Assembly: GCF_024199845.1 (NCBI RefSeq) | Contig: NZ_JANADO010000001.1 | Span: 7,254,001-7,318,000 of the forward strand | Source: Bradyrhizobium sp. CCGB12 | Lineage (GTDB): Bacteria > Pseudomonadota > Alphaproteobacteria > Rhizobiales > Xanthobacteraceae | DNA: 64,000 bases | Direction of reading: 5' to 3' | Shown here: piece by piece, positions 20,203 to 29,555 of the stretch | Layout of the letters: every line of letters starts with the position of its first letter | Position numbering within the stretch: the first letter of the stretch is position 1 | Translations under genes and position numbers: made by a program | The notes under the pieces: generated by a model | Databases searched by the model: none | What the model saw: only the letters and a program-made list of their open reading frames with translations | Told to the model about the DNA's origin: nothing

Positions 20203-20610
20203 TCACTCGATCACCCGCGCCCGCAAATCGGCATCGGGGACGAAACACGCATCGTACTTGCCGAAGAGGCGATAGCGGTTGCGCGCGATGAGGCTGTAGA
20301 CCGAATCCCGCAACGGTTTTGGCACGGCGAAAAGCACCCGCACCCAGCCCCATCTCGGCAGCTGTGACAAAACGGTCAGCGCAGCGTCCGACTTCATGAA
20401 GACCTCGCCGCCGTGGACTACGGCATTGGTGTCGGGATCATCGGGATCGATGCCAAATGTCCGCGCCAACCGCGCCCCATAATCCGACTGAATCGGCGTG
20501 AAACGAAATCGCCCCGCCTTATCGCGCTTGGCAACGAACCGCACCCAGCGCGAGCAGAAGATGCAGACGCCGTCGAACAGGATCACGTCATCTTCGGGCC
20601 ACGTGCTCAT
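20203..20610 (-). CDS. DCC-family (DUF393) thiol-disulfide-like protein
   Basis: A 135-residue protein of the DCC family, with FDGVCIFCSRWVRF near residues 12-25 giving a C-x2-C pair and the family's second signature around KYDACFVP near the C-terminus. The CxxC pair is positioned as in thioredoxin-like folds, hence the usual name, but a redox activity is not demonstrated for the family. Its start codon overlaps by one base the stop of the SDR-DoxX gene (TGATG), so it is the last gene of a four-gene operon and probably translationally coupled. Confidence 0.83.
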   Translation of the reverse strand: MSTWPEDDVILFDGVCIFCSRWVRFVAKRDKAGRFRFTPIQSDYGARLARTFGIDPDDPDTNAVVHGGEVFMKSDAALTVLSQLPRWGWVRVLFAVPKPLRDSVYSLIARNRYRLFGKYDACFVPDADLRARVIE

Positions 20611-21929
20611 CAGCGATTATCCAGCATCAGAAACGCGACCAGCATCAGCACGATCGCCGGACCGGTCTTCACGAGCGCGCCGAGCGGCTCGATCCAGAGA
20701 TCGGGCGTGAGGATGGCTGCACCCACCATGTAGCCCAGCGAGGCGACGATGCCTGCAACGAGCCCGATCGCCGCGGTGCGGCGGAGGGCGATCAGCATAC
20801 CGATGCCCATGTCCATCAGGCTGGTGCCGATGGTGATGGGATCGACCAGCGCAGGCGGAAAGTTATGCGCCGCCAGAATGCCGGCGGCGGCGCGGTAAGA
20901 CACGAACAGCGCGATGAAGCCGGAGACGAGCCAGAACGCAACCAGGCTTGCGAAGATCAGCGCCTTGACCAGGAACAGCCGCGCGAACCATTTGTCCTGG
21001 ATACTTGCCGGATGACGCCCGATCGTCTCGGCCAATGTCTTTGGCACGATATCGGTGGCAGCGATCCATGCCGAGGGATCGCCGCTCACGCCACGGCGCA
21101 GCTCGGCAATGGCCGTGGAACGCATCGGCGGCGTCCAGCCGAGATGATTGGCGAAATCACCGATTTTCGCGCCGAGATCGAGCAGGAAGGTCGGCATCGC
21201 GATGCGCGGCCAGGCGGCCGTGCCGAACGCGAGGCGAAACTGCTTGATGACGCCGGCCATGGTGACCGGCTCTGGTAGCATCAGGTCCCAGCTCACGGCT
21301 TTCACGGAGGCGTCGTCACTGTCGCGCGCGGCGAGCCAGGCGATGGTGGCGGCGATATCCTCGACCGCAACGGGCTGGAACGGTGTCGCCATCTCCGCAG
21401 CCGGAAGATCGATCGGAAAGGCGGCCAGTGCGCGCAGCATGGCACCGCCGCCATAGGCAGATGGCGCAACCACGAACCCCGGCCGCAGGATGGCGTGGGA
21501 AATGCCTGAGGCCGCGATCAGGCGTTCGGCTTCGCGCTTGGTTGTCGCGAACGCGGTGCGATCGGCCGCTGCCGTTCCGGGGATCGAGATGTGCACCAGG
21601 CGAATCGCACGGCCGCTATCCCCAATCGCCTGAAGCAGGCGCGCGACGAAATCGCGATGCACCGCATTGGTGTCGCTGCCGGGCCCGTCCTGGAGCACGC
21701 CGAGGCAATTCACGACGACGTCGACGGCATGCTCGCTGAAGAGACGCGTCAGCGCAGCCGCGTCGAGGATGAGGATCGGCAATTCGATGTCCAGCGCGCT
21801 CATTGTCTGCGCCGGCGCCAGGCTGCGCGCCACGCCGACGACACGAAAACCCCGTGCGCGCAGATCATCAGTGACGAAACGGCCGATCAGGCCGGAGGCG
21901 CCGAATACCAAAATGGTTCGTCGGTCCAT
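20610..21929 (-). CDS. SDR / DoxX-like membrane fusion protein
   Basis: A 439-residue fusion. The N-terminal part of about 290 residues is an atypical NAD(P)-binding domain with the glycine motif VFGASGLIGRFV and an NCLGVLQDGPGS segment. The C-terminal 140 residues hold four membrane helices of DoxX-like type, with LVDPITIGTSLMDMGIGMLIALRR. A DoxX tail suggests a membrane redox role, but this is inference. The ATG at 21927-21929 is preferred to a TTG at 21941 that overlaps the upstream stop. It sits third in a tight operon after the hydrolase and DUF2269 genes, and its stop overlaps the DCC start. Confidence 0.78.
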   Translation of the reverse strand: MDRRTILVFGASGLIGRFVTDDLRARGFRVVGVARSLAPAQTMSALDIELPILILDAAALTRLFSEHAVDVVVNCLGVLQDGPGSDTNAVHRDFVARLLQAIGDSGRAIRLVHISIPGTAAADRTAFATTKREAERLIAASGISHAILRPGFVVAPSAYGGGAMLRALAAFPIDLPAAEMATPFQPVAVEDIAATIAWLAARDSDDASVKAVSWDLMLPEPVTMAGVIKQFRLAFGTAAWPRIAMPTFLLDLGAKIGDFANHLGWTPPMRSTAIAELRRGVSGDPSAWIAATDIVPKTLAETIGRHPASIQDKWFARLFLVKALIFASLVAFWLVSGFIALFVSYRAAAGILAAHNFPPALVDPITIGTSLMDMGIGMLIALRRTAAIGLVAGIVASLGYMVGAAILTPDLWIEPLGALVKTGPAIVLMLVAFLMLDNR

Positions 21930-21937
21930 CGCGTCTC

Positions 21938-22405
21938 TCAAAACGGTTTTGCGATCATCAGCCAGAGAATGAGCATCGTCGCACCAAAGCCAGGGAAGCC
22001 GAATGCGAACCAGCGGCGGAACAGCACGAAGTAGCGCTCCGGAAGCGCGGCACGCCGCCCGACCGCCTTGCGCGCGAGATCGCGCATCTCGATCTGCATC
22101 AAGACGACTGGAATCCAGAACAGACCTGCGACGGCATAGAGCGCGAGCGAGGCCAGCAGCCAGCGTTCGGTGATCGGCGTCGCCGAGAGCATCATCAGCA
22201 GGCCGCCGCTGACCGGCTGAAGAACAACTGCCGACAGTGTGAAGATCGCATCCGCGATCACGACCACCGAGGCAGTGCGCGCGATGAACTCTGCGTCATT
22301 GGTGCGATGTGCCATCAGCATGAAGAAGGCAATGCCGCTTCCGGTGCCGAGAATGACGATGGCGCCGAGCACATGCAGATATTTGATCAGAAAATACAGC
22401 GTCAT
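21938..22405 (-). CDS. DUF2269-family integral membrane protein
   Basis: A 155-residue membrane protein with four helices, starting MTLYFLIKYLHVLGAIVILGTGSGIAF, the characteristic opening of DUF2269 proteins, and a mid-region GGLLMMLSATPITERWL. The conserved His in the first helix could be a metal or haem ligand, but nothing proves it. The gene overlaps the preceding hydrolase by 4 bp (ATGA at 22402-22405) and abuts the SDR-DoxX gene. Confidence 0.78.
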   Translation of the reverse strand: MTLYFLIKYLHVLGAIVILGTGSGIAFFMLMAHRTNDAEFIARTASVVVIADAIFTLSAVVLQPVSGGLLMMLSATPITERWLLASLALYAVAGLFWIPVVLMQIEMRDLARKAVGRRAALPERYFVLFRRWFAFGFPGFGATMLILWLMIAKPF

Positions 22406-23292
22406 GGCCTGGTCGCAATCGGCTTTGGCAGGCTCAGCGCACGCGCGAGATCACTGCTTGCGGCTTTGACGCCAGCCTCGGTTTCGATCATCCAATGCCC
22501 CTCGCTGCCGACCGCCGGCAGGATACGGAAATCGACCTTGCCGCCACCGCCGCGAAACGCCTCGACCAGCCTTTGGGAAAAGGCCGGTGCGAAGTAACTG
22601 TCATTGGTTGCAACGAGCCACGTGACGGGAATGCGCGCGGCCTTGCCGAATTCGACCGCTGCCGCAAGGAGCGTGTGCGGCGCGCAGATCCTGTTCGGCT
22701 CATCATTGGCATGGCCGCCGCGCCCCGGCGCGAAGGTGATGATGGCGGAGACCGCCTTCGGATCGGCATTGGCGAGCGCCAGCGCACCCCAGCCCCCGGC
22801 GGAATGGCCGATCACGGTTGCGGCGTCCTTGCGGATGAAATCCTGCTTTCGCAAATAGTCCATCGCGAGCGAGATCTCGTCGGCCGTTGCGCGGGCCGAT
22901 CGTGCGTAGTCCGCCTCGTCGCAGCCGCCCTGGTCTTCGACATAGCGGCCTCCGGTCGCGCCATGGCCGAGCCGTTCCGGCACCAGCACGGCAAAGCCGC
23001 GCGCGACAAGATCTGCCGTGAGCGCGCGGTATTCCGGCTGCGGCATTTGCGCGCGACGCAAGCCATTTTGCGTCGAGGCGTGGGCAATGACCGCGAGCCG
23101 AAACGGGCCGGCGCCTCGGGGACGAAACAGCAAGGCATGCGCGGCCATCCCGGTGTCCGGCGACGGCACCCGCCACTCCTGCCGGCGAAACGGTTCGCCC
23201 TCCTCTCCCGATGAGCCAAACGTGACCTGAGCGCACAGGGGCGGCGCAGTCAGCAGCAACGACAGAAGCGCAGGTGCGATGAGAATTCGCAT
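22402..23292 (-). CDS. Secreted alpha/beta hydrolase, dienelactone-hydrolase-like
   Basis: A 296-residue hydrolase. Residues 1-22 are a signal peptide (ending PPLCAQ). The nucleophile elbow is GHSAGGWGAL, followed by an acid and the C-terminal histidine in GSEGHWMIE, so the triad appears complete. The family includes lipases, esterases and dienelactone hydrolases; the substrate is unknown. I chose the ATG at 23290-23292 because it gives a clean signal peptide; a GTG at 23331 adds 13 basic residues. It is the first gene of the four-gene operon, with a 4-bp overlap to the DUF2269 gene. Confidence 0.8.
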   Translation of the reverse strand: MRILIAPALLSLLLTAPPLCAQVTFGSSGEEGEPFRRQEWRVPSPDTGMAAHALLFRPRGAGPFRLAVIAHASTQNGLRRAQMPQPEYRALTADLVARGFAVLVPERLGHGATGGRYVEDQGGCDEADYARSARATADEISLAMDYLRKQDFIRKDAATVIGHSAGGWGALALANADPKAVSAIITFAPGRGGHANDEPNRICAPHTLLAAAVEFGKAARIPVTWLVATNDSYFAPAFSQRLVEAFRGGGGKVDFRILPAVGSEGHWMIETEAGVKAASSDLARALSLPKPIATRP

Positions 23293-23334
23293 GAATTGCC
23301 GGAAGAGGCGGACACGAACAGCGATGGTCACATT

Positions 23335-23436
23335 AGAGCGTTATCGGTTCTGATTGAATCAGAACCGAAGCTCTAGATTCTTGTTTTGACGCGTTTTCCT
23401 TACGCGAACCGGACCCACTTCGCTCGAAAACGCTCT
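23335..23436. repeat. Inverted-repeat element AGAGCGTT...AAAACGCTCT with inner palindrome
   Basis: The ends AGAGCG and CGCTCT are complementary. Inside, 23345-23367 is a perfect palindrome with 11-bp arms (CGGTTCTGATT-G-AATCAGAACCG). This arrangement looks like a mobile or transcribed intergenic element of the type seen in rhizobia. It lies between divergent genes. Confidence 0.75.
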
Positions 23437-23661
23437 GACAGGAACGAATCACTCCGGGCAGACTTTCTGCGCTGCCATTGCCGTTCATTCGTTGCCGCAA
23501 CGAGTTTTGCACCGACGCACGGCGATCCACGGCCAATCAGAACGGCGGCTTGTCCTCTTTCGGTACAACATGGCCAAAAACTGATGCAGAAAGTCCACAC
23601 GTTAACCGATAATTAACGATAGGTCTTGCCGCCGGCGCGGCGACTTGGTTTGATCGTGTTC
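23437..23661. other. 225-bp intergenic remainder without a gene
   Basis: Together with the adjoining repeat this fills the gap between the hydrolase operon and the GNAT gene. I see no coding region. TTAACCGATAATTAACGATA at 23603-23622 is an AT-rich patch 40 bp before the GNAT start and a likely place for its promoter. Confidence 0.4.
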
Positions 23662-24171
23662 ATGAGCACAACCCTGATCGAGGTCCGGCCGGCCAAAGCT
23701 GCAGATGCAACTGCGGTGGCATCGACCCATGACGAAGCCTGGCGCTCGGCCTATCAGGGCATCATCCCCGGCGCCGAGCTGGAGAAGCTGATCAACCGCC
23801 GCGGTCCGCAGTGGTGGGACAGCGCAATCCGTAAGGGCAGCCGCGTCAGCGTGCTCGTGTTCGGTGATAAGGTCGCGGGCTACGCCAATTACGGCCGCAA
23901 CCGCGCCCGCAGCCTGCACTTCGACGGCGAAATTTACGAGCTCTACCTGCGGCCGGAATTCCAGGGTCTCGGCTTCGGCCGCCGCCTGTTCGCGGCCGCT
24001 CGCCGCGACCTGATGCAGAGTGGCCTGAAGAGCATGGTGGTCTGGGCGCTCTCGGACAACGATCCGGCCACCGAGTTCTACCGTGCCCTGGGCGGCCGCA
24101 TGGTGGCGCGCTCTTCCGAGCGGTTCGGGCCGAAGTCGCTCGACAAGGTTGCCTTCGCTTGGACTAATTGA
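23662..24171 (+). CDS. GNAT-family N-acetyltransferase
   Basis: A 169-residue acetyltransferase. The acetyl-CoA pyrophosphate loop is in LRPEFQGLGFGRRLF, following the conserved beta strand IYELYL, and the C-terminal motif includes ALSDNDPATEFYRALGG, typical of RimI-like enzymes. The N-terminal part (ASTHDEAWRSAYQGIIP) resembles enzymes that acetylate small molecules or protein N-termini; the target is unknown. The start at ATG 23662 is preferred to an in-frame codon at 23626. Confidence 0.88.
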   Translation: MSTTLIEVRPAKAADATAVASTHDEAWRSAYQGIIPGAELEKLINRRGPQWWDSAIRKGSRVSVLVFGDKVAGYANYGRNRARSLHFDGEIYELYLRPEFQGLGFGRRLFAAARRDLMQSGLKSMVVWALSDNDPATEFYRALGGRMVARSSERFGPKSLDKVAFAWTN

Positions 24172-24267
24172 GCCGCTAGAAAATCTAGCCGGAAGCGCGC
24201 CCCATCCGTCGATACCGCCCGCCTTTCGCGCCGGTGATCGCTGGATTCATTATTTCACAAAAACGCG

Positions 24268-24300
24268 ATGGATCAGCGGGCCAAGCCCGCGTATGACAGC
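24268..24300. repeat. Solo half of the GGCCGGGACAAGCCCGGCC family, degenerate
   Basis: GCGGGC-CAA-GCCCGC (24276-24290), flanked by GATGGATCA and GTATGACAGC, matches one half of the palindromic element at 4049-4135. Confidence 0.5.
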
Positions 24301-24351
24301 GCCAAAATCGCTGCCGGGCGCGATTTAACCTCGGCAACAACGGAGCCTTGA

Positions 24352-24885
24352 ATGCGTATCGATGCGGTCTCGATCGGGAAAAACACGCCACACGAAGTCA
24401 ACGTCATCATCGAAGTCCCCGTGGGCGGCGAACCGATCAAATACGAGATGGACAAGGAAGCCGGCACGCTTGTCGTGGACCGCTTCCTGTACACGCCGAT
24501 GCGTTACCCCGGAAACTATGGCTTCATCCCGCACACGCTGTCGGATGACGGCGACCCCTGCGACGTCCTGATCATCAACACCCGCGCCATCATCCCGGGT
24601 GCCGTCATGAGCGTGCGCCCGGTCGGCGTGCTGTTCATGGAAGACGAAGCCGGCGGCGACGAGAAGATCTTGGCGGTGCCCTCATCCAAGCTGACGCAGC
24701 GCTACGACAAGGTGAAGAGCTACTCCGACCTGCCGGACATCACGCTCCAGCAGATCCAGCACTTCTTCGAGCACTACAAGGATCTCGAGAAGGGCAAATG
24801 GGTGAAGATCCTGCGCTGGGGCGGCCCGGAGGACGCGCACAAGCTGATCCTCGAAGGCATCGAGCGCGAGAAGAAGAAGGGTTGA
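24352..24885 (+). CDS. ppa: Inorganic pyrophosphatase, type I
   Basis: A 177-residue soluble family I pyrophosphatase that hydrolyses PPi to drive biosynthetic reactions. The metal-binding signature DDGDPCDVL (D-x2-D-x-x-D-V-L pattern) is intact, as are the substrate residues in KYEMDKE and [12 protein letters not shown] and the C-terminal Lys/Tyr residues in [13 protein letters not shown]. Length and order match the hexameric bacterial enzymes. The start at ATG 24352 matches the common MRIDAVSIG opening. It is monocistronic, with a repeat just after its stop. Confidence 0.96.
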   Translation: MRIDAVSIGKNTPHEVNVIIEVPVGGEPIKYEMDKEAGTLVVDRFLYTPMRYPGNYGFIPHTLSDDGDPCDVLIINTRAIIPGAVMSVRPVGVLFMEDEAGGDEKILAVPSSKLTQRYDKVKSYSDLPDITLQQIQHFFEHYKDLEKGKWVKILRWGGPEDAHKLILEGIEREKKKG

Positions 24886-24886
24886 T

Positions 24887-24980
24887 CGTCATTCCGGGGC
24901 GCGCGAAGCGCGAACCCGGAATCCAGACGTTTGTGGCCCGAGATTCCGGGTTCGGCTCTTTGAGCCGCCCCGGAATGACG
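24887..24980. repeat. Palindromic repeat, CGTCATTCCGGGGCGC / CCCCGGAATGACG type
   Basis: The arms CGTCATTCCGGGG and CCCCGGAATGACG are exact complements, with a second inner pair ACCCGGAATC / GATTCCGGGT. It sits between the convergent ppa and folD genes and may serve as a bidirectional terminator. Confidence 0.75.
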
Positions 24981-24986
24981 CCGAGC

Positions 24987-25871
24987 CTACACCGCAGGCT
25001 TCGGCAGCCCTGCGATTGCGCAGGCCGCGCGCAGCGTATTCACCAAGAGACACGCGACCGTCATCTGGCCGACGCCACCCGGCACCGGCGTGATCGCGCC
25101 GGCAACCCCGAGCGCTTCCTGATAGGCGACATCGCCGACGAGGCGCGTCTTGCCGTCTTCCTTGGGAATGCGGTTGATGCCGACGTCGATCACGGTTGCA
25201 CCCGGCTTCAGCCAGTCGCCGCGCACCATCTCCGGCTTGCCGACCGCGGCATAGACGAGGTCGGCGCGCTTCACGAGGCCGGGCAGGTCGCGCGAGCGCG
25301 AGTGCGCGATCGTGACCGTGGCGTTCTCGTTCAGCAGCAACTGCACCAGCGGACGGCCGACCAGGTTGGAGCGGCCGATGACGATGGCGTTCATGCCTTC
25401 GAGCGAAGCGTGCACACTTTTGGTCAGGATGATGCAGCCGAGCGGCGTACAGGGCGACAACGCTTCGAAGCCGCCGGCGAGCCGGCCGGCATTGTTTGGA
25501 TGCAGCCCGTCGACGTCCTTGGCGGGATCGATGGCATTGATGACGGCTTCGGTGTTGAGCCCCTTCGGCAGCGGCAATTGCACCAGAATGCCATGCACGG
25601 CCGGATCGCGATTGAGCTTCGCAACGAGCGCCAGCAGATCTGCTTGCGCGACGTCGGCCGGCAGCCTGTGCTCGAACGAAGCCATGCCGGCGCCTTGCGT
25701 CTGGGTGTGCTTGGAGCGGACATAGACCTCGCTGGCGGGGTCGTTGCCGACCAGCACCACTGCAAGGCCCGGCACAAGATTGTGCTCGCGCTTGACGCGG
25801 GCAACTTCGTCGGCGACGCGGGCGCGGAGTTCCGCGGCAATGACTTTTCCATCGATGATCTTGGCCGTCAT
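24987..25871 (-). CDS. folD: Bifunctional methylenetetrahydrofolate dehydrogenase/cyclohydrolase
   Basis: A 294-residue FolD, interconverting 5,10-methylene-, 5,10-methenyl- and 10-formyl-tetrahydrofolate with NADP. The active-site lysine is K54 in [10 protein letters not shown]. The FolD signatures are present: [24 protein letters not shown], then a NADP-binding segment [11 protein letters not shown], and [10 protein letters not shown] near the end. The ATG at 25869-25871 follows AGGGAA; the longer frame to 25928 runs into the DUF167 gene. Its start lies 2 bp beyond the stop region of the DUF167 gene, indicating an operon yggT-DUF167-folD. Confidence 0.96.
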   Translation of the reverse strand: MTAKIIDGKVIAAELRARVADEVARVKREHNLVPGLAVVLVGNDPASEVYVRSKHTQTQGAGMASFEHRLPADVAQADLLALVAKLNRDPAVHGILVQLPLPKGLNTEAVINAIDPAKDVDGLHPNNAGRLAGGFEALSPCTPLGCIILTKSVHASLEGMNAIVIGRSNLVGRPLVQLLLNENATVTIAHSRSRDLPGLVKRADLVYAAVGKPEMVRGDWLKPGATVIDVGINRIPKEDGKTRLVGDVAYQEALGVAGAITPVPGGVGQMTVACLLVNTLRAACAIAGLPKPAV

Positions 25872-25872
25872 G

Positions 25873-26226
25873 TCAGTTTCCCTGGTCTGTCGATTTGGCG
25901 GAGGCGAGCTGGCGAAGGTCTTCGCCAAGCCGCACCGGATCGCCGTCGACCGCGATTTGCTTCAGCCGCGAGGTTGCCCCCGACAAAAGCCTGACGCTGG
26001 CCTTGGGCACACCAAGCGATTTGGCCAGCAGGACCAAAACGGCCTTGTTGGCCTCGCCGCCATCGGCAATGGCCCTCACGCGCACCTTGAGCACGCTGCG
26101 GCCGTCTGAGAGCTGCTCGATCCCGTCGATGTCGTCGCGGCCGCCGCGCGGCGTCACCCGCAGCGCGATGCTGATGCCGGCGGTTGAGTAGCGCCAAGGT
26201 TCCTTGCGAGATTCTTTGGCAACCAA
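25873..26226 (-). CDS. DUF167 (YggU) family protein
   Basis: A 117-residue protein of the DUF167/UPF0235 family, with [14 protein letters not shown] and a core of [34 protein letters not shown] that is the family hallmark. Function is unknown although the fold is known. No in-frame ATG precedes the core, so it probably starts at the TTG 26226 preceded by GGAG. It lies 15 bp after yggT and directly before folD; the yggT-yggU pairing is conserved across many proteobacteria. Confidence 0.85.
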   Translation of the reverse strand: MVAKESRKEPWRYSTAGISIALRVTPRGGRDDIDGIEQLSDGRSVLKVRVRAIADGGEANKAVLVLLAKSLGVPKASVRLLSGATSRLKQIAVDGDPVRLGEDLRQLASAKSTDQGN

Positions 26227-26241
26227 GGCGCTCCAGCCCGC

Positions 26242-26532
26242 TTAGATCACGTTCGGGTAGATGTAATACAGGATCACCCGTTCGATGAACATGATGAGCA
26301 GGATCAGGATGATCGGCGAGATGTCGAGGCCGCCGAGGCTGGGCAGGAAATTGCGAATCGGCGCGAGCAGGGGCTCGGTGATCCGGTACAGGAACTCCGC
26401 GACCGCCGAAACGAACTGGTTGCGGGTGTTCACCACGTTAAAGGCGATCAGCCAGGACAGGATCGCGGAGGCGATCAGCAGCCAGACGTAGAGATCGAGC
26501 ACGATGATGACGATATCGAGAACGGCACGCAT
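26242..26532 (-). CDS. YggT-family membrane protein
   Basis: A 96-residue protein with two YggT helical hairpins: an N-terminal membrane helix with [16 protein letters not shown], and a second one with [20 protein letters not shown] residues ([20 protein letters not shown]) followed by [13 protein letters not shown]. The family is linked to osmotic or potassium tolerance in E. coli and to cell division or membrane organisation elsewhere; the role here is not determined. It is the first gene of the yggT-DUF167-folD unit. Confidence 0.9.
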   Translation of the reverse strand: MRAVLDIVIIVLDLYVWLLIASAILSWLIAFNVVNTRNQFVSAVAEFLYRITEPLLAPIRNFLPSLGGLDISPIILILLIMFIERVILYYIYPNVI

Positions 26533-26752
26533 GATTTTTCAGGACTCTGGCTTTTGAAGACTCTGGCCTTTGAAAACGCTGGCTGCGGTCGGGATTGAGG
26601 GCTTTTGCTAGATATCGGTTCCCCCCGACCCAAACAAGGGAAGTCGGCGTCCCGAATGGCTAAAACCGGGTTACACCCGTCCTTGACTTGACCTTGGCGG
26701 GGACTTAAATGGCGCCCGGTTGTCGGCCGCGTTCACCAGAGCGGCCAGCAAA

Positions 26753-26828
<76 letters not shown>

Positions 26829-26915
26829 GCCTTCGCAGGCTGTGCCTGCTTCGGCTCGGCAAGCCGCTTCGTAGCGAAGGCTGCCGCGCCATAGCCCGAA
26901 GGGCGACGGCGGGCT
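26829..26915. repeat. Repeat-like sequence directly after tRNA-Ala
   Basis: GCCTTCGCAGGCTGTGCCTGCTTCGG followed by CCGCTTCGTAGCGAAGGCTGCC forms nested hairpins (for example CTTCGTAGCGAAG). Placed immediately 3' of the tRNA it may help 3' processing or termination, or be another intergenic element. Confidence 0.45.
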
Positions 26916-26933
26916 CCCTCCGAATATCTCCCC

Positions 26934-27746
26934 CTACCTCCCCGTAAACCGCGGCGGCCGCTTCTCCATGAAGCTCGCCACGCCCTCGCGGAAATCGCTG
27001 CCGTTCAGCGCCAACAACATCTCCCTGTTCGCCTCGATCGTGGCTTCCGCGAGCGTCTGGAACGGCACCTCGTAGAGCTGCCGCTTGATCACGGCCATCG
27101 CGCTCGGCGAGACGAAATCGGCGAGATCGCGCGCATAGGCATAGGTCTCCTCGCGCAGCTTCTCGGGCGGACAGAGCCGGTTGACCAAGCCGATCCGCAG
27201 CGCCTCCTCGCTCGGCACGCGCCTTGCCGAGAGCAACAGATCCATTGCATTGGCATGACCGACGATTCGCGGCAGCATCCAGCTGATACCATGCTCGGCA
27301 ATCAGGCCGCGCCGCGCGAAGGCCGTGGTGAACACGGTGTTGTCAGCGGCAAAGCGCAGGTCGCAATAGAGCGCATGGACGAGGCCGATACCGGCGGTCG
27401 CGCCGTTGAGCATGGCGATGACAGGCTTCTTGATCGAAGGATAATAACCGTAGCGCGTCTGCCAATCCGGGCGACGGTTCATGTCAAAGGGCGGCAGACT
27501 GGAGGCGCGCCTGACATCGTCGGGATCGAGCCCCTTCAGCACCTCCATGTCGGCGCCGGCGCAGAAGGCACGGCCCGCACCGGTGAGCACGATGACGCGG
27601 ACATTGTCGTCGGCGCTTGATGCTTCCATCGCGTGACGCACGTCGCGCTCCATGATCGGCGTCCACGCGTTCATGCGGTCCGGGCGGTTGAGCGTGATGG
27701 TCGCGATCCGGTCGCTCACCTCATAGAGAATGTGTTCATAGGCCAT
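26934..27746 (-). CDS. Enoyl-CoA hydratase/isomerase family protein
   Basis: A 270-residue crotonase-fold enzyme. The oxyanion-hole segment is [15 protein letters not shown], the second is the [12 protein letters not shown] segment, and the region [21 protein letters not shown] holds a glutamate at a position used catalytically in hydratases. It probably hydrates or isomerises an enoyl-CoA in fatty acid or aromatic catabolism, with the substrate unassigned. The start at ATG 27744-27746 matches the family opening ([22 protein letters not shown]). No acyl-CoA gene adjoins it. Confidence 0.9.
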   Translation of the reverse strand: MAYEHILYEVSDRIATITLNRPDRMNAWTPIMERDVRHAMEASSADDNVRVIVLTGAGRAFCAGADMEVLKGLDPDDVRRASSLPPFDMNRRPDWQTRYGYYPSIKKPVIAMLNGATAGIGLVHALYCDLRFAADNTVFTTAFARRGLIAEHGISWMLPRIVGHANAMDLLLSARRVPSEEALRIGLVNRLCPPEKLREETYAYARDLADFVSPSAMAVIKRQLYEVPFQTLAEATIEANREMLLALNGSDFREGVASFMEKRPPRFTGR

Positions 27747-27845
27747 GGCGCTCTCCCTTTGTTTGCCGGCGCGATTTCGTGCGCGCGCGTTGCGGGCGAG
27801 CCTAGCATATAAAGGGAAGAGGCGAGGGCTTGCGCGGAGGCGCGA

Positions 27846-28646
27846 TCACTCGGCGGCTTGCGCCAGCATCGGTCGTCGCGCCAGCCAGCCGCCGATGAAG
27901 TGATCGAGCCAGGCGCGTTCTGCGACGTCGTAGACGGCACGATCCGCGAAATGATGATGCCGCTGCCGCGCACCGGGCGCGCTGAAGCCGTCATAGCCGC
28001 GCGTGGTCCAGCAATGCATCATCGCGTAGGTCACATCAGGGTGAAACTGCACACCGAAGGCATCGCCGGCGCGGAAGGCCTGCACCGGAAAATCATCACC
28101 TTCCGCAAGCAGCTCAGTACCAACCGGCAGCTCGAATCCTTCGCGATGCCAGTGATAGACCTGCGCAGGCCAATCCGGGCAGAGCGTGCGGCCCGCGACG
28201 GTCGGCCTGATCGGGTAGTAGCCGATCTGGCTCAATGCCTCCGCATGCGGCGCGACGCGGGCCCCAAGCTGCACCGCGAGCATCTGCGCGCCGAGACAGA
28301 TGCCGAGAAACGGACGCTGCTCGCGGAGCGGAATTTCGATCCAGTCGATCTCGCGGCGGATGTAGTCGTCGTGATCATTGGCGCTCATCGGACCGCCGAA
28401 AAATACGGCGCCGGCATGCCGGTCGAGTGTCTCGGGCAGGGGATCGCCGAAGCGAGGACGGCGAATGTCGAGGCGATGGCCGCGTGCGCGCAGCGCATTG
28501 CCGACCCGGCCGGGCGTCGAGGATTCCTGGTGCAGGACGACCAGAACCGGCAACGAGCCTTCGGCAGCGGAGGCGGTCGCGCCCGGTGTCCTTCTGGGGA
28601 AGGGCACCAATTCTGCGCCACCAAACCTGTCCGTCCGGAACGACAT
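27846..28646 (-). CDS. Class I glutamine amidotransferase-like protein
   Basis: A 266-residue protein with a GATase1 fold. The nucleophile C117 is in LGICLGAQMLA and the histidine H202 in FGVQFHPDVT. The third triad position is Asp (D204), where the family usually has Glu (HPE). An oxyanion segment FFGGPMSAND precedes the Cys. Stand-alone proteins of this kind can be GMP-synthase-like or gamma-glutamyl hydrolases. Residues 1-30 are a poorly conserved tail, so the start could be slightly downstream. It is unlinked to any synthase gene here. Confidence 0.83.
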   Translation of the reverse strand: MSFRTDRFGGAELVPFPRRTPGATASAAEGSLPVLVVLHQESSTPGRVGNALRARGHRLDIRRPRFGDPLPETLDRHAGAVFFGGPMSANDHDDYIRREIDWIEIPLREQRPFLGICLGAQMLAVQLGARVAPHAEALSQIGYYPIRPTVAGRTLCPDWPAQVYHWHREGFELPVGTELLAEGDDFPVQAFRAGDAFGVQFHPDVTYAMMHCWTTRGYDGFSAPGARQRHHHFADRAVYDVAERAWLDHFIGGWLARRPMLAQAAE

Positions 28647-28775
28647 GGCCTCTGCGAGTGCTATCGGTTCAGACCGCCAGCATAGCTAAGCGGTGGTTAA
28701 CATCGTGTGAGTTCGCGCACACACGCCATGACAATGAAGCAATCCCCGGGCCACTACGGGCGCTCCAGGATTTCT

Positions 28776-29555
28776 CTAGTGCCTGCGCCGCTGGAAGCGG
28801 CTGGTGGCCGCCAGGATGAAGCCGCGTGGGAAGAAACGCAGCGCGAACGGCACAATCTTGATGCCCAGACCAGGCAGCACTGCCCGTTTGTTGGCCATCA
28901 GGCCGCGATACGCCTCCCGCGCAACTTCGGCGGCAGAGACGTTCAGAGCGGCCGTATCATGTTGGGGTCCAACGCCGGCGCGCGCCTGAAACTCGGTAGG
29001 GACCGGACCCGGGCAAAGCACGGTGACGCGGACGCCGCGGGGCGCGAGCTCCGCCCGCAACGCTTCGGTAAAGGAGATCACATAGGCCTTGGACGCGTAG
29101 TAGACGGCCATGCCGGGCCCGGGCAGAAAGCCGGCGACGGAGCCGACATTGAGAAGTCCGCCCTTGTTCCTGATCAGCTGATCGGCAAAGCGCAGCGACA
29201 GATCCGTCAGAGCCCGAACGTTGACGTCGACGATGCCGACCTGCTCGACGCGATCCCGCTCGATTGCATCGCCGAACACGCCGAAGCCGGCATTGTTGAC
29301 GAGGTGATCGAGCTCGACACCTTCAGCAGCAAGTGCTGCCGCGATCTTCTCGCCGGCATCCGCTTCCTCGAGATCGCAAGCGATCACGATCGGCTTCTTG
29401 CCACCGCGGGCGGCGAGCTCGGTGGCGAGCGCTTCCAACCGGTCTGCCCGTCTCGCGGTCAATGCGAGGCGATGCCCATTAGCGGCAAAGACCCGCGCCA
29501 GCTCCACGCCGATGCCTGCCGAAGCACCGGTAATCAGCGTCACCCGCTCAGTCAC
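28776..29555 (-). CDS. SDR-family NAD(P)-dependent oxidoreductase
   Basis: A 259-residue classical short-chain dehydrogenase. The cofactor motif is TGASAGIG at residues 9-16, NNAGFGVFG follows, and the catalytic Ser and Tyr-x3-Lys are in NVGSVAGFLPGPGMAVYYASKAYV. The pattern is close to DltE/YqjQ-type SDRs with a C-terminal hydrophobic or basic segment (LRFFPRGFILAATSRF), which may touch the membrane. The substrate is unknown. The start at ATG 29553-29555 fits the family (MTERVTLITGAS). Confidence 0.9.
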   Translation of the reverse strand: MTERVTLITGASAGIGVELARVFAANGHRLALTARRADRLEALATELAARGGKKPIVIACDLEEADAGEKIAAALAAEGVELDHLVNNAGFGVFGDAIERDRVEQVGIVDVNVRALTDLSLRFADQLIRNKGGLLNVGSVAGFLPGPGMAVYYASKAYVISFTEALRAELAPRGVRVTVLCPGPVPTEFQARAGVGPQHDTAALNVSAAEVAREAYRGLMANKRAVLPGLGIKIVPFALRFFPRGFILAATSRFQRRRH

